DNA of 64,000 nt, from positions 52,703,328 to 52,767,327 of the forward strand of contig OY747713.1 of the NCBI GenBank assembly GCA_963556495.2. The letters are read 5' to 3'. The stretch is from Valencia hispanica. Its lineage: Eukaryota > Chordata > Actinopteri > Cyprinodontiformes > Valenciidae. The notes under the pieces were generated by a model. The model saw only the letters and a program-made list of their open reading frames with translations. It did no database searches and had not been told where the DNA came from. Made by a program: the position numbers and the translations under genes. The stretch's first letter is position 1; every line of letters starts with the position of its first letter. This document shows positions 11,413 through 22,396 of the stretch, one piece after another.

Positions 11413-12721
11413 ACAGATACACGCAAGCTCTTGCCTTGCCATTAAGTTTATCTTCAGGGCTTTTGTCTGGGTCGCTCCAAAACTGTAATAATATAAGATA
11501 AAAGATGTCTTTGAAATTAAAAGATTAGTTTAAATCTAAATCTGGTAGGGGTATGAATAAGTTCAGGCCTAATATTTTTTCTCATGGCATTTCCTAATGT
11601 AGATTAAAGTCTTCAGATCGTATTTTATATCTTTACAGTATATTACTGGTATGATATTGGCCCTGTTCTGACCAGTGACTGACATTTGTCCAGGCCGATA
11701 ATGCCTTATTCTTTCCTTGTTGTTTATTTTGACATTTAGGTCATGCCACTTCAGTTAGTTCCTCTGTGTTCATTATTTTTAGAAGTGTACTTAAAAAATT
11801 AACATCTGGATTATCAAAATGCATCTTTCTATTTTAAACGTTGTGCATTAAAAACAAAAAGGGCCCTGGATGTATTAAACTAACCACTGTTTAAGATGCT
11901 GTCCAAAAACTGAAAAAATACCCTAAACTACTTGGTGAAGAAAGTTGGACCTATTAGACTGAGAATCTCACCATGTTCATTGCATCACTCCTGTGTCTCT
12001 CTGTTCTGACACATAAACCCCACCTTATGTAATATTGATGTTTTTCTAACCTCTCTAATCTTTAGGGTACTTCTGTTGATCACTATTGTAGGTTCTAAAG
12101 TGAGATGAACTGCGCCCTTCAGCTTTCCAATACTTCATAATCCGACATCGTCAAAATAAAAGCCATGGAGACCAAAATGTGCTGTTAAAAACTCTGTAAT
12201 GAGTAAAAAACAGACATTATAAGACAGAGAGAGGATTACAAAAAAGGGTAGCAGAGATCAAAAAACTGTTTGGCTCCGTTCAGTGAGCTGCATTTCCCAA
12301 AATGCACCTCATCGTGCAGCGTCATAATAGGCGAGCCATAACCAAAGAAAATTAAACAAAACCAAAGTAATGATTATGAAGACTAATACTTAAACAAATA
12401 ATTTGGGGAAAAGTAAATATGGCCAAAATAACCATTAACCAAAAACCATTACAAAATTACAAAAAAGTTACCAAACAAATTACAGTATAAACTAATCAGA
12501 ACCAAGTAGAAATTATACCAAACTAATAAACTATTGACAGAATACAAAATATAATTTTTGGCTCCTACAACAATATTTTGGATTAAATTAATATATCTCT
12601 TAAAGCTTTTAGATTCTTTAAGCTTGCTGTTGGTGACTGTCATCTAGACCCACCTCTTCCTAATATTTACAGGTTATCAATTATATCAATTTCCCCGCTA
12701 TCTCACAAATTCTTATATTGC
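11413..12721. other. No recognised feature
   Basis: AT-rich single-copy-looking sequence. The open frame on the minus strand at 12449-12643 is a low-complexity AT-rich frame. No repeat family was recognised in about 1.3 kb. Confidence 0.5.
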
Positions 12722-13468
12722 TTATCGCGTGGAGTTGGAGTTGAAGATGCCATCATCCACCTGCTTCAACCAATCCACTGTCATCTGGACAAATCAGGCA
12801 GCACTGTGAGGATCATGTTCTTTAAATTAATCCAGTGCATTTAACACAATTCAGTCCAATTTGCTTTGTCAGAAACTCCTGATGACACAGGTGGTGTCAG
12901 GAATGTGTGATGTATGGACCCAAACGCAGACACCGGTAGAAGGTGAAGGATATTTATTACAGGTGATGATGATGTTTATGGCAGGAACCGGGAGACAGGA
13001 CATCGGGCAGGAAGGAGACGGCAGGACAACACACCATGGAGACAAGACAATACAATGATCCGGCGCTGAGTGAAGGGAAGTGACGGGTTTTAAAGGCAGG
13101 GGGTGAGTAGGATCAGGAGTGAATGATTGGAGAGACACAGGTGAGGACGATTATTCAGAGAGAGAGAGATTAGGGCAGCATGACAGGTAGAGCCCTCAAC
13201 AATCGCCTGGATCAACGACTACCTGATGGACCACAGTTTGTGAGACTGAAGAATTGTGTGTCAAACCAGGTGGTTTGAAGTATTCTTCACAAAATAAAAA
13301 TAAAAATGGACAACCCTGAGCATCCTCTTCACGAGTCTATCCTACAACAACAGACTTTGAGGCTTCTTCAGTCTCCCTGCAACACAGGTCGCTACCGGAA
13401 GTCCTTTCTGCCCACAGCCATCATGATTTACAATAACTCCTTAACAAATTAATTAGTATGAGCTATGA
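12722..13468 (+). mobile_element. LINE C copy split by a solo LTR
   Basis: 12722-12894 encodes an RT segment (GVEDAIIHLL, KSGSTVRIMFF) with a frameshift after the FF. The LTR at 12895-13185 interrupts it. 13186-13300 resumes at the segment encoding STIAWINDYL, then a large internal deletion joins CVSNQVV to the C-terminal part (NPEHPLHES, RYRKSFLPTAIMIYNNS) ending near 13453. The family 3' tail is absent. Confidence 0.78.
12895..13185 (-). mobile_element. Solo LTR, gypsy-like, 5-bp target duplication
   Basis: Begins TGTCAGGAATG and ends GCAGCATGACA, with inverted TGTCA/TGACA ends. Flanked by GGTGG (12890-12894) and GGTAG (13186-13190), a 5-bp duplication with one change. On the minus strand it has TTTTAAAACC as a TATA-like element, AATAAA, and TGCGTTTGGGTCC, a block familiar from fish gypsy LTRs. 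No internal region is present, so it is a recombination-derived solo LTR. It sits inside LINE C. Confidence 0.8.
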
Positions 13469-13526
13469 TACAGAAACATCGGCGGACTGTTGATGCCAGG
13501 GCCGGATTGGGACTCATTTCCAGCCC

Positions 13527-13983
13527 TGGAATTTCATACTTCATGGTTCCAAAATAAAAGAAGACTGAGTCCCAGAAGGCGTTTAAGTATTTAGTTCAAA
13601 CATGTCTGGCCAGAACATGGAGGGGACAGAGATTACTCTTACATCGCCCTACCCAACCTTTCTGACTAACAGTTTAAATAGTAATCAGCAATCACTGTTT
13701 ATCTCTCCAGCACGTCTTCTCTAATTTTCATGTCCAGTTTCTGGAGAACTGGTTCATGCCAGTCTGATAGTAAAGCATGAACCAGCACATTCCAGATCAG
13801 ACTGTTCGTAGATATCTTGCTGCCCCGGCCTCTGTCTCTCTGGTGATCTGACACATCTTTATCAGGAACATTAAGCTGGAACAATAACCTTGCTTCTCCT
13901 ACTCGTCATCTTGCCCTAGATACATTCACTAGTCATAGAATATGTAATTAAATCCTAATTACACTGGAATATTCCCGCAACAC
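13527..13983 (-). mobile_element. Diverged solo LTR of the 49914-56300 family
   Basis: Matches the LTRs at 49914 and 55119 along nearly its whole length (GAGTCCCAGAAGGCGTTTAA, GTCTGGCCAGA, CTCTGGTGATCTGACACAT), with clear divergence. The first ~20 bp are altered. Orientation follows the interpretation of the full element. The sequence just upstream, CAGGGCCGGATTGGGAC at about 13498, resembles a hAT terminus, so the LTR may have landed in a hAT fragment. Confidence 0.75.
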
Positions 13984-14200
13984 TAGCCCACTTTAAATCA
14001 CAACATATTATTTTTAAAATCATTAATTATAACTTTAGCCTAGATGTTGAGTCAATATCATACTGTTCTGTAAAGCCTTAATTTAGTCAATTTTTTTATG
14101 TATCTAATTCATTCCAAATAACGCTTGCTTTACAATATATATTTATTTCAACACGAGTGCACACATCCAACATTATTTTTTACAACCCATCCTTTTGAAC

Positions 14201-14258
14201 ATCCATCCATCCATCCATCCATCCATCCATCCATCCATCCATCCATCCATCCATCCAT
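14201..14258 (+). repeat. (ATCC)n microsatellite
   Basis: About 14 perfect ATCC units. It abuts the repeat at 14259 and is probably the antisense tail of that element. Confidence 0.95.
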
Positions 14259-14592
14259 TATCTATACCGCTCCGTCCTCTGCATCTCAAGCATTCATCGG
14301 GCGAGAGACAGGGTACACCCTAGACTGGTCGCCAGCCCATCGCAGGGACACAGAGACGGACAGGACAAACAACCATGCACGCACACATTCATACCCAAGG
14401 GCAATTTTAGAGAGACCAATTAACCTAACAGTCATGTTTTTGGGCCGTGAGAGGAAGCCGGAGTACCCAGAGGGAACCCACGCACGGAGAGGGAGAACAT
14501 GTGAACTCAATGCAGAAAGATCCCAGGCTGAATTCAAACTCAGGACATTCTAGCGGCAAGGCAACAGTCCTACCAACTGCGCCGCTGGGCAC
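14259..14592 (-). mobile_element. (GGAT)n-tailed RTE-like repeat, antisense
   Basis: Contains blocks common in fish genomes (GGTACACCCTAGACTGGTCGC, AACCTAACAGTCATGTTTTTG, GAGGAAGCCGGAGTACCC, TGCGCCGCTGGGCACC). The adjacent (ATCC)n is the complement of the (GGAT)n tail seen on Rex3 in this window, which suggests a non-coding 3' region of an RTE-type element or a SINE using its tail. The frame across it has no recognised domain. Confidence 0.6.
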
Positions 14593-14691
14593 CTTCCTTT
14601 TCAACAATATCAGGATTTTGTTGGGTTTCTGTGACTGTGTGCTGGAGAGTGGCTGTGTATGTGTGTTTCTCTTCCTACCTTCTCTTCAGGG

Positions 14692-15481
14692 TGTGTCAGG
14701 CAGCAGCTCCAGGTGTTTCTAATCAGCACCTCATCAACTCTCCAGCTTAAAAGGGGAGATGCTATAGCCAGTTGGTTCTCGCTCCTAGCGTGGTATTTGG
14801 CCAAACTTACCCCAGAGAAATCTTTGTCAAACTATTCCCAAGATCAAACCTATTCAAGTGCTCACCTTTTGCTCTCCTTGTAGATCCTTCCTGGAATTCC
14901 TGCAACCTCTCTCCGGAACCTTCCAAGCAGATTAACTTCATCAGTCAGGGTTCTCGCCTGGTCAGGCTCTGCACCGCTTCCCCGCTGGTAATCTCTCAAC
15001 CATACTCACCCTCTTTGCCGTCACCTCTCCAAGCTTTTTGCCTGTCCGCCCAGAAGACATAATCACCTGTAAGAACAAGAGAACTTACCTCCTCTGTCGT
15101 CACTCCTGGTTTTCCTCCGGACTCCTCCAATCAGTCCACCTGCAAAGACAAACAAGGATCAGCAGATACCTCGCACCCACCTCCAGCCAACCTCAGCACA
15201 TGGATCCCAACTTACCCTCCTCACCCACCATTACCTCCTGGACACCAAGTAAGATCCCCCTCAGTACCTTTCTAAGATTCCACGTTACCTCTGGACGTCT
15301 TTAACCTCTCACTTGTTCCCTCTCCTAGTCCGGTTCTCATCTCCTAGTCCTTCCCGAGATGAGCCTCCAGTTTCCTCCCAACTATTCTTCGTTCAAATAA
15401 ACCTTTAAGAAACAACAAAACCTGTCTGTTTGCTGACTGGAGTTGTTGCCTCTTTAGAGTCATTAAAACCGTTCATGTCAC
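14692..15481 (+). mobile_element. Putative gypsy-type solo LTR
   Basis: Starts TGTGTCAGGCAGCAG and ends TTCATGTCACA. It contains a TATA-like CAGCTTAAAAGGGG at about 14748, a long CT-rich stretch, AATAAA in TTCAAATAAACCTT near 15395, and a short downstream segment. This is the order of U3, R and U5. No target duplication could be confirmed, and the left edge is uncertain (14630 is an alternative). Overlapping open frames look non-coding. Confidence 0.45.
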
Positions 15482-15500
15482 ATTTATATTCATTTCAAAT

Positions 15501-15630
15501 AATTCAATTCAGTTTATTTATATAGCGCCAATTCACAACAGATGTCATCTCAAGGCACTTAACAAGAAGTCATTTCAATACATTTATACAAACCTTCCAA
15601 TCAGTTAAAAAGTTTCCTATTTAAAGGAGT
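15501..15630 (-). mobile_element. LINE A 3' end fragment
   Basis: Antisense copy of the last ~130 bp of LINE A: AATTCAATTCAGTTTATTT, then TATATAGCGCCAATTCACAA, then a truncation at the AGGAAACT block. Confidence 0.85.
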
Positions 15631-16164
15631 CATAACCTAGTATTACCTTGGATACCCATGCTTTATTATAGTCTTTCAGGCCATTCAAAAAAAGTGAAAA
15701 AAATAAATACAGAGCTCCTCTGACTCTTATTTCTGAAGGCATTCTTGTCTCGCGAGATCTGATGCGGTATTTTGGCTGTCGTGGACGGTCATTGTAATAA
15801 TGCAAATGAGGGGCGCATTGATTGGTAGGAGGAAGGATGGGGGTTGACACCGCAGGTAACGCTTCAGCATATCTAACCCATATCTACTACTCCCGCTAGC
15901 ATACAATAGCTGCATTAGCAGTTAGCTGCTGTTTGTTACACACAGTAGAGCAATAAAAACACAGCCTTACCGTTTCAATTGCAGGCAAATCTCTGATGGT
16001 TGGAATGGCCCCTTTTTCCAAACGGAGCTTTGATGCCAACTTCGCCTGATATTTTCCCAAATTCGTAAAGGGTTCAGGCGTAAAAAAAAAAGAAAAAATA
16101 TTTCCATGTTGATTCTGGCAGTGAACAACAGAGCAACTCACGTGTGCATCTTTCACGGTCGAGT
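15631..16164. other. No recognised feature
   Basis: Mixed-composition sequence with a perfect TCTCGCGAGA palindrome at about 15748 (a motif found in some vertebrate promoters) and an A-run at 16081. Nothing else supports a promoter or gene. Confidence 0.45.
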
Positions 16165-16474
16165 TCGTATTTCGAATCGGTGATGTGTTGGTCGCGAACG
16201 AACCAGCTCTAAGAGCTAACTCTTTGAATTGAACGATGGGAGCCGGCTCGTCATTGGGAGACTTTTTTTTTTATTCCCCATTTATTTTTTCATCCCCCCG
16301 CTTGTTTTGGTACATTTGGTACACATCGTTTTGCATTAATATTGGTAATAAATACACTCTAAGCAACAGAAAATCTGAGGAGCAACTTGGGAGCCCAAAA
16401 AGGCCGGCTCTTTTTGGTGAGCCAAGCCAAAAGAACTGGCTCTACAAAAAGAGCTGGAATTCCCATCACTAGAA
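16165..16474. mobile_element. Small non-autonomous hAT element
   Basis: Ends read GGTGATGTGTTGGTCGCG on the left and TGGAATTCCCATCACTA on the right. The interior near both ends repeats GAGCC/GGCTC motifs, including CCGGCTCTTTTTGGTGAGCC. This matches the style of a widespread animal hAT family whose ends read AGTGATGGGAATTCC. No clean 8-bp target duplication was identified, and there is no coding capacity. Confidence 0.55.
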
Positions 16475-16530
16475 GGGGGAGAGGAGCGAGGGGGAGAGGG
16501 GCGAGGGGGAGGGCGGGCTTCCTGCAGCAT
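16475..16530 (+). repeat. Purine-rich tandem (GAGGGGGAGAGGGGC)n
   Basis: Three imperfect units of GGGGGAGAGG(A/G)GCGA. Strongly G-rich with several runs of four or five G, so quadruplex formation is possible. Confidence 0.8.
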
Positions 16531-16761
16531 AGGTCTGCGATGTCTATATATGGTATATCCTGCACCGACTTGACGTCAAGTCGGCCAGAAATTAAAATCA
16601 CGTATTTGAGTGAGCGTGCACGTGGGCTGGTTGACGAACCCAGGGGTAAACAAACGCTTCATTTTTAAATATCGGCTCCCCGGCCAGTGTATAATCGTTA
16701 GGCTATCTTAACATACATTTTTTCTCGTGGAAAAGTGAAAATTACAGGTCATGACTCCTCC

Positions 16762-16860
16762 AAGGAATCCCAGCAGATTGTGTCAGTCATTGGCATAAGG
16801 TTGGGACCCGTTGATGCAGACTTGCCAACCACAGCAATCCTTCAGCAATCCCTCATAATG
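16762..16860 (-). mobile_element. LINE A 3' UTR internal fragment
   Basis: Antisense match to the middle of the LINE A 3' UTR (AAGGAATCCCAGCAGATTG through CAGCAATCCCTCATA). Both family ends are absent, so it is a broken remnant. Confidence 0.75.
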
Positions 16861-17374
16861 ATGCCATGATCTTGTTTTTACGCTGCATAACAAAAGTTTC
16901 AGAGAAACATATCCAACCCTCCTTTGGGCATAATGAGTGGTTATATTGGAACTAATGCTTGCTTGTTCACAAAAGCTCCCCTTTTCCTTTTTTACTGATA
17001 AAAGCAATCCTCTCATCAGTACTGGTTCCTGGCTCTGCTTCTGACACTAAATCACATTTTTTAAATGGTTATAATTCTCTGCAAAAATATATCATTTTCA
17101 CAAAGCCTTCCGAATCAATTCAGGTCTGTTTCAATAACGTAGTACTAAATCATCTAGCATCTCAGGACACTATTTATGTGTACAGCAGGTCCACACAATA
17201 TTCTTCATTATATTAATCCTAACAACATTTACTCAGTGAGAAGTACTACCTACCCACTCTGGACTTTTGGGATTTTAGCTGGTGCTTGGTGCTGGATCTA
17301 GCGTCTGATGAGGGGCTACTAGACAGTTTCCCAGTTTTGTGGCATTGCATAATAGTATTAGTTAAATTATTATA
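16861..17374. other. No recognised feature
   Basis: AT-rich sequence without a recognised repeat. It provides the TA target for the Tc1 element. Confidence 0.5.
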
Positions 17375-18784
17375 CAGGTCCTTCTCAAAAAATTTGCATA
17401 TCATGAAAAGGTTCTCTAAACGAGCTATTAACCTAATCATCTGAATCAACTAATTAACTCTAAACACCTGTAAAAGATTCCGGAGGCTTTTAAAAACTCC
17501 CAGCCTGGTTCATTACTCAAAACCGCAATCATTGGTAAGACTGCTGACCTGACTGCTGCCCAGAAGGCCATTATTGACACCCTCAAGCAAGAGGGTAAGA
17601 CACTGAAAGAAATTTCTGAACGAATAGGCTGTTCCCAGAGTGCTGTATCAAGGCACCTCAGTGGGAAGTCTGTGGGAAGGAAAAAGTGTGGCAGAAAACG
17701 CTGCACAACGAGAAGAGGTGACCGGACCCTGAGGAAGATTGTGGAGAAGGACCGATTCCAGACCTTGGGGGACCTGCGGAAGCAGGAGTCTGGAGTAGAA
17801 ACATCCAGAGCCACCGTGCACAGGCGTGTGCAGGACATGGGCTACAGGTGCCGCATTCCCCAGGTCAAGCCACTTTTGAACCAGAAACAGCGGCAGAAGC
17901 GCCTGAACTGGGCTACAGAAAAGCAGCACTGGACTGTTGCTCAGTGGTCCAAAGTACTTGCATGTCATTCGGAAATCAAAGGTGCCAGAGTCTGGAGGAA
18001 GACTGGGGAGAAGGAAATGCCAAAATGCCTGAAGTCCAGTGTCAAGTACCCACAGTCAGTGATGGTCTGGGGTGCCATGTCAGCTGCTGGTGTTGGTCCA
18101 CTGTGTTTTATCAAGGGCAGGGTCAATGCAGCTAGCTATCAGGAAATTTTGGAGCACTTCATGCTTCCATCTCCTGAAGAGCTTTATGGAGATGAAGATT
18201 TCATTTTTCAGCACAACCTGGCACCTGCTCACAGTGCCAAAACCACTGGTAAATGGTTTACTGACCATGGTATTACTGTGCTCAATTGGCCTGCCAACTC
18301 TCCTGACCTGAATCCCATAGAGAATCTTTGGGATATTGTGAAGAGGAAGTTGAGAGACGCAAGACCCAACACTCTGGATGAGCTTAAGGCCGCTATCGAA
18401 GCATCCTGGGCCTCCATAACACCTCAGCAGTGCCACAGGCTGATTGCCTCCATGCCACGCCGCATTGAAGCAGTCATTTCTCCAAAAGGATTCCTGACCA
18501 AGTATTGAGTGCATAACTGAACATAATTATTTGAAGGTTGACTTTTTTGTATTAAAAACACTTTTCTTTTATTGGTCGGATGAAATATGCTAATTTTTTT
18601 AGATTGGAATTTTGGGTTTTCATGAGCTGTATGCCAAAATCATCAGTTTTAAAACAATAAAAGACCTGAAATTGTTCAGTTGGTGTGCAGTGAATCTAAA
18701 ATATATGAAAGTTTAATTTTTATCATTACATTATGGAAAAGAATGAACTTTATCACAATATGCTAATTTTTTGAGAAGGACCTG
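17375..18784 (+). mobile_element. Tc1-like transposon with TA target duplication
   Basis: Both ends read CAGGTCCTTCTCAAAAAATT (right end as reverse complement with one difference) and are flanked by TA at 17373-17374 and 18785-18786. The right end also has an inner copy of the ATATGCTAATTTTTT motif about 170 bp inside (near 18586). On the left the sequence runs straight from the outer motif into the inner region, so the left terminal repeat is shortened. One transposase gene is carried. Confidence 0.95.
17531..18508 (+). pseudogene. Tc1-like transposase, catalytically disabled
   Basis: Cut-and-paste transposase of the Tc1/mariner superfamily. The frame is open from an ATT codon at 17531, where family members have ATG, to TGA at 18508 (325 residues, close to the usual ~340). 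N-terminal paired-type helix-turn-helix (KTADLTAAQKAIIDTLKQ, SERIGCSQSAVSRHL), basic hinge (GRKKCGRKR), then the DDE domain. The first catalytic motif, normally FSDES after SKVL, is missing: a short deletion with a compensating insertion gives KVLACHSEIKG. The second catalytic residue is changed (QHNLAPAH in place of the expected QQDLAPAH). The third block NSPDLNPIENLW is present. Two of three catalytic acids are gone and the start codon is lost. Confidence 0.92.
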
Positions 18785-18810
18785 TAAGTGGCCACTTCAA
18801 TGGGAGGTGT

Positions 18811-19157
18811 GAGGAGTGAGCATGAGCTGCTGCTGAGATCTCGCGAGAGCTGTGCATAAGTAATATGGCGGTTAACTGGTAAAAGAAACAAACCAATACA
18901 TTTAAGCCAAATATAGCAAACGTTTAATAATAATAACCATTATTTTGTATTTCTCCATAAAACAAACTGGACGAGGAAACCTTGGACAGCCTGGAAAGCT
19001 ACTTGGACGAGTGCTTTGACAACATTGTTATGGGCAAGCCACAAAAATCCACCTATGCTATGCCGACAAGCACTCCATCACAGAAACGCACCCGTTCTGA
19101 GGCCAGCACCTCCACCATCTCTCCAGAGAAAAGCTACAGCGATGTCCTGGACTCAAT
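18811..19157 (+). mobile_element. L1 copy 1: 5' UTR and start of ORF1
   Basis: Starts at GAGGAGTGAGCATGAGCTG, the same first bases as the L1 at 41500, so both copies seem to keep the 5' terminus. The short 5' UTR contains TAATATGGCGGTTAAC. The ORF1 frame (DSLESYLDECFDNI, then MGKPQKS, SEKRTRSEAS-like) is cut after VLDSID by an antisense LINE A end. The rest of the element is not found downstream. Confidence 0.75.
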
Positions 19158-19935
19158 AGATTCAATTAAATTCAATTCAGTGTATTTATATAGCGCCAAT
19201 TCACAACAGATGTCATCTCAAGGCACTTAACAAGAAGTCATTTCAATACATTTATCCAAACATTCCAATCAGTTAAAAAGTTTCCTATTTAAGGAATCCC
19301 AGCAGATAGCTTCAGTCATTGGCGTGAGGTTGGGCCCCGTTGATGCAGACTTTCCAACCACAGCAATCCTTCAGCAATCCCTCATACTGAGCAAGCATGT
19401 AGCGACGGTGGAGAGGAAAAACTCCCCTTTAACAGGAAGAAACCTCCAACAAAACAAGGCTCAGTAGGAGCGCCCATCTGCCACGACCGTCTGGGGGTTT
19501 GAGAAGACAGAGCAGAAACACAGAAGGAACAGAAGATCTGATATAAGAGAACTTTCTATGTTACATAAATTAAAAAGTTAATAACAGGACACAGTGGATG
19601 TTCAGTTACTGGGAGGATCATCCCAGTCGATGCCCCCCGTCCAACAGGGCATTGCAGCCAAGCAGGATACCAGACCAGGTATATCTTCTATGGAGGAAAA
19701 AACACTGAGAGAACACAAAGTTAACAGTCGAAATAACAGAATGTACTGTAATACAACTGGAGAGTCGTAGGAGAAAAGGAAGTAGCAGAGTGAAGAAAAT
19801 TGGTCAGTCTGTCCTCCAGCAGTCTAAGCCTATAGCAGCATAACTACAGAGATAGCTCAGGATGACCTAAGCCACTCTAACTATAAGCTTTATCAAAAAG
19901 GAAAGTTGTAAGCCTGACCTTAAAAGTAAACAGAG
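19158..19935 (-). mobile_element. LINE A 3' UTR, antisense, near complete
   Basis: Runs from the family tail (TTCAATTCAGTGTATTTATA) through the full 3' UTR to the last coding bases (complement of FDKAYS stop near 19893) and truncates soon after. It lies in L1 ORF1, in the same orientation as the LINE A in the second L1 but at a different position. Confidence 0.85.
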
Positions 19936-19951
19936 TGTAAACCCCTTAGTC

Positions 19952-20036
19952 ATGAAAAGCACATTGAATTACCCTCTTGTTGAAAGTGTGCTATACAAAT
20001 AAAATTGCCTTGCCTTGCCTTGCCTTGTCTTGCGGG
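19952..20036 (+). mobile_element. LINE D (L2-like) 3' tail
   Basis: AAAGCACATTGAATTACCC through GTGTGCTATACAAATAAAATT and a (GCCTT)n tail matches the end of the LINE D copy at 22325-22396. Confidence 0.8.
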
Positions 20037-20099
20037 CCAAACATCAGAACGGCCCACCGGGAATTGTCCCGGTCCTCCCTATTAGCCACTCTGGGCCTG
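20037..20099 (+). mobile_element. Possible hAT terminus
   Basis: CGGCCCACCGGGAATTGTCC followed by CCACTCTGGGCCTG. The end CTGGGCCTG reverse-complements to CAGGCCCAG, typical of one end of a fish hAT family whose other end (CAGGGCCGGATTGGG) occurs at 13498. The ends are not paired here. Confidence 0.4.
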
Positions 20100-21469
20100 G
20101 TTGATGTCCTGATTGCTGCTTACAGACCACTTTGTGAAGTGGCTTCGTGCTTATTGGCATATAAAGTTGGTAAAGGAAGTTTATCTTGTTGCAATTCTAG
20201 GACTAAATGGATGTGTTAAACTCCGTCAGCTTTTATCTATATTAGCCACAATGCATTTTACTGCAAGGTCTGAACAGGGGCCTTGTTCCAGTGTATGGGG
20301 TTTAATTATTTAGCTTTCTTTAAAGCAAGATAATTTCTATACTCTGCTAAATCTTCTGGCAGTTGTACTAGTATAAAATAAAAAAACTTATAATTCTTCT
20401 TATCAAATAAAAAAAAGCTTTGAAGCGTTATCTTATCACCTGTATAAACTGAAGCTAAGTCAAAGGTCGGGACCCAGGGGGAGCAGGGTACATCAAAGCA
20501 TCTCTTCCTGAGTCGGAGCAGCTACTGGAAACCCCAGCTGACTAATTAACCCACAGACACCAGGCGACTTTCTGATCCCTCTGTAATTTTACAAAGGCCA
20601 GGGAAGAAACCCACTCAGGAGCACTTGTTACCTGATGTCCCTGTTCATAGAGTGAAAAATAGTTTGTCAGGAAATGCACAGTTTTACATTCATTGATATT
20701 TTCAAGAATACTAAAAACCATACTGTCACGGTTCATTAACTGAGAATACACTCCCTGTGGATTCATTATTCGTTTTAACTTAGAACAGAATATCACTGAT
20801 GAGGTGATGGATTTTCCTCTCATTCTTGTTCAATTTATTTGATTTACAATGAGCTTGGAGAATAGGGAGAGTGTGGGCACCTGCTCCAGACATCCACCCA
20901 TCATCAGAATCAGAAAGGTTTTATTGCCATATGTGTGAACAGGTTCACAACTTCAGGAATTTGCTGGACTACTTTGTGTAAACGTAAAGTAAACGCTTCT
21001 AATCATCATCAGTAATTGACTGGCAAAAGCATTCGTGATGGCTCTCAGTCAACCTGACAGACAGAATGTCACCCAGCAGCTTTTAACTGCTAGAAGACTA
21101 GACAAAGTCATAAGAAGGGAAGATCTGATTGACAAATTTAACCTGACAGAATAAAAATGTGATAAGACAATAAATGGAAGCTGTCTGGGGAGCAATTTGC
21201 TTGTTGTTGCCTTTTACTTAACAGGAGAATCATTTCCACATTTAAACTGATAGTATTTATTTTATTCTCAGTGCTGTGTGGAAGTATTTGTGCCTTGAAG
21301 ATTTGCTCTGTTATTACTCTTAAAAATTTCAGAAAATAAAACAAAGGTCAATATCAGACAAAAATTTACTGAGTAAATACAGAATGCAGTTTTTAAATGA
21401 TGGTTTCATTTGTTAAATGCAAAAAGTTATCCAGAACAACCTGGATCAACCTGGTAAATGCCCACTAAA
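20100..21469. other. Mostly unrecognised sequence with one short LINE tail
   Basis: About 1.3 kb without a supported gene. At 20893-20976 the block ATCAGAATCAGAAAGGTTTTATTGCC to AGGAATTTG resembles the antisense 3' end of another fish LINE family. The short minus-strand frame at 20542-20823 has no recognised domain. Confidence 0.45.
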
Positions 21470-22396
21470 TTTGCTTGGAAGAAACAACTTTCTTTAAACA
21501 AAACTGAAGTGATTATTTTTGGACCCAAGGAGGAACGATCAAGAGTCAGCACACAGCTTCAATTAATACAGCTAGAAACTACTGATCAGGTTCGTAACCT
21601 AGGTGTAGTAATGGACTCAGACCTGAACCTCCAGGGTCACATAAAGGCAATAACAAGGTCAGCGTTCTATCATCTGAAGAACATCTCTAGGATTAAAGGA
21701 CTGATTTTGCAACACGACCTAGAAAAACTCATCCATGCGTTTATCTTTAGTCGGATTGATTACTGCAACAGCATCTTCACAGGTCTGCCTAAAAAGTCAA
21801 TCAGACAGCTGCAGCTGATCCAGAACGCTGCCGCTCGCGTCCTCACTAGAACCAGGAAAGTAGAGCACATCACCCCAGTTCTAAAGTCCTTACACTGGCT
21901 CCCTGTAGCTCAGAGAATAGACTTCAAAATACTTTTACTAGTTTATAAATCATTATATGGCTTAGCACCAAAATATGTTGAAGACCTGTTGTCATGGTAC
22001 CAACCACCAAGACCACTCAGGTCCTCCAACTCTAGCCTACTAAACATCCCTAGACTCAGAACTAAACATGGAGAAGCAGCTTTCACTTTTTATGCTCCCC
22101 TTATCTGGAACAGACTTCCTGACGAGTGTAGAGATGCTGAAACTCTGAACTGCTTTAAATCGAGACTAAAAACCCATCTGTTTAGAATTGCCTTTGAGTA
22201 AATGCTTGATGTCATATGTATGAAATGTGTTCATGCTCTCTTGCTTTTTTTATTTTTCTCTTGCTTTATTGTGTATCATGTGTAATGTGTGTTTTGTTTT
22301 ATGTTTTTTTAAAATCACCAAATCATGTAAAGCACCTTGAATTACCCTGCTGTTGAAAGTGTGCTATACAAATAAAATTGCCTTGCCTTGCCTTAA
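21470..22396 (+). mobile_element. LINE D (L2-like), 5'-truncated, intact 3' coding end
   Basis: Open from about 21470 to TAA at 22199-22201, encoding the C-terminal part of ORF2 downstream of the RT catalytic box. Motifs: [48 protein letters not shown]-type block, [38 protein letters not shown]. The frame is uninterrupted over 240 codons. The 3' UTR is short (~175 bp) and ends TACAAATAAAATTGCC with a (CCTTG)n tail. The RT core is absent, so it cannot act alone. Confidence 0.85.

Noticed and set aside
14125..14553. 142-codon frame over the (ATCC)n repeat
   Set aside because: Starts in a His-Pro-Ser-Ile microsatellite translation and runs through a known-style non-coding fish repeat.
15748..15758. 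TCTCGCGAGA palindrome as evidence of a host promoter
   Set aside because: Single motif with no CpG island, exon or conserved start nearby.
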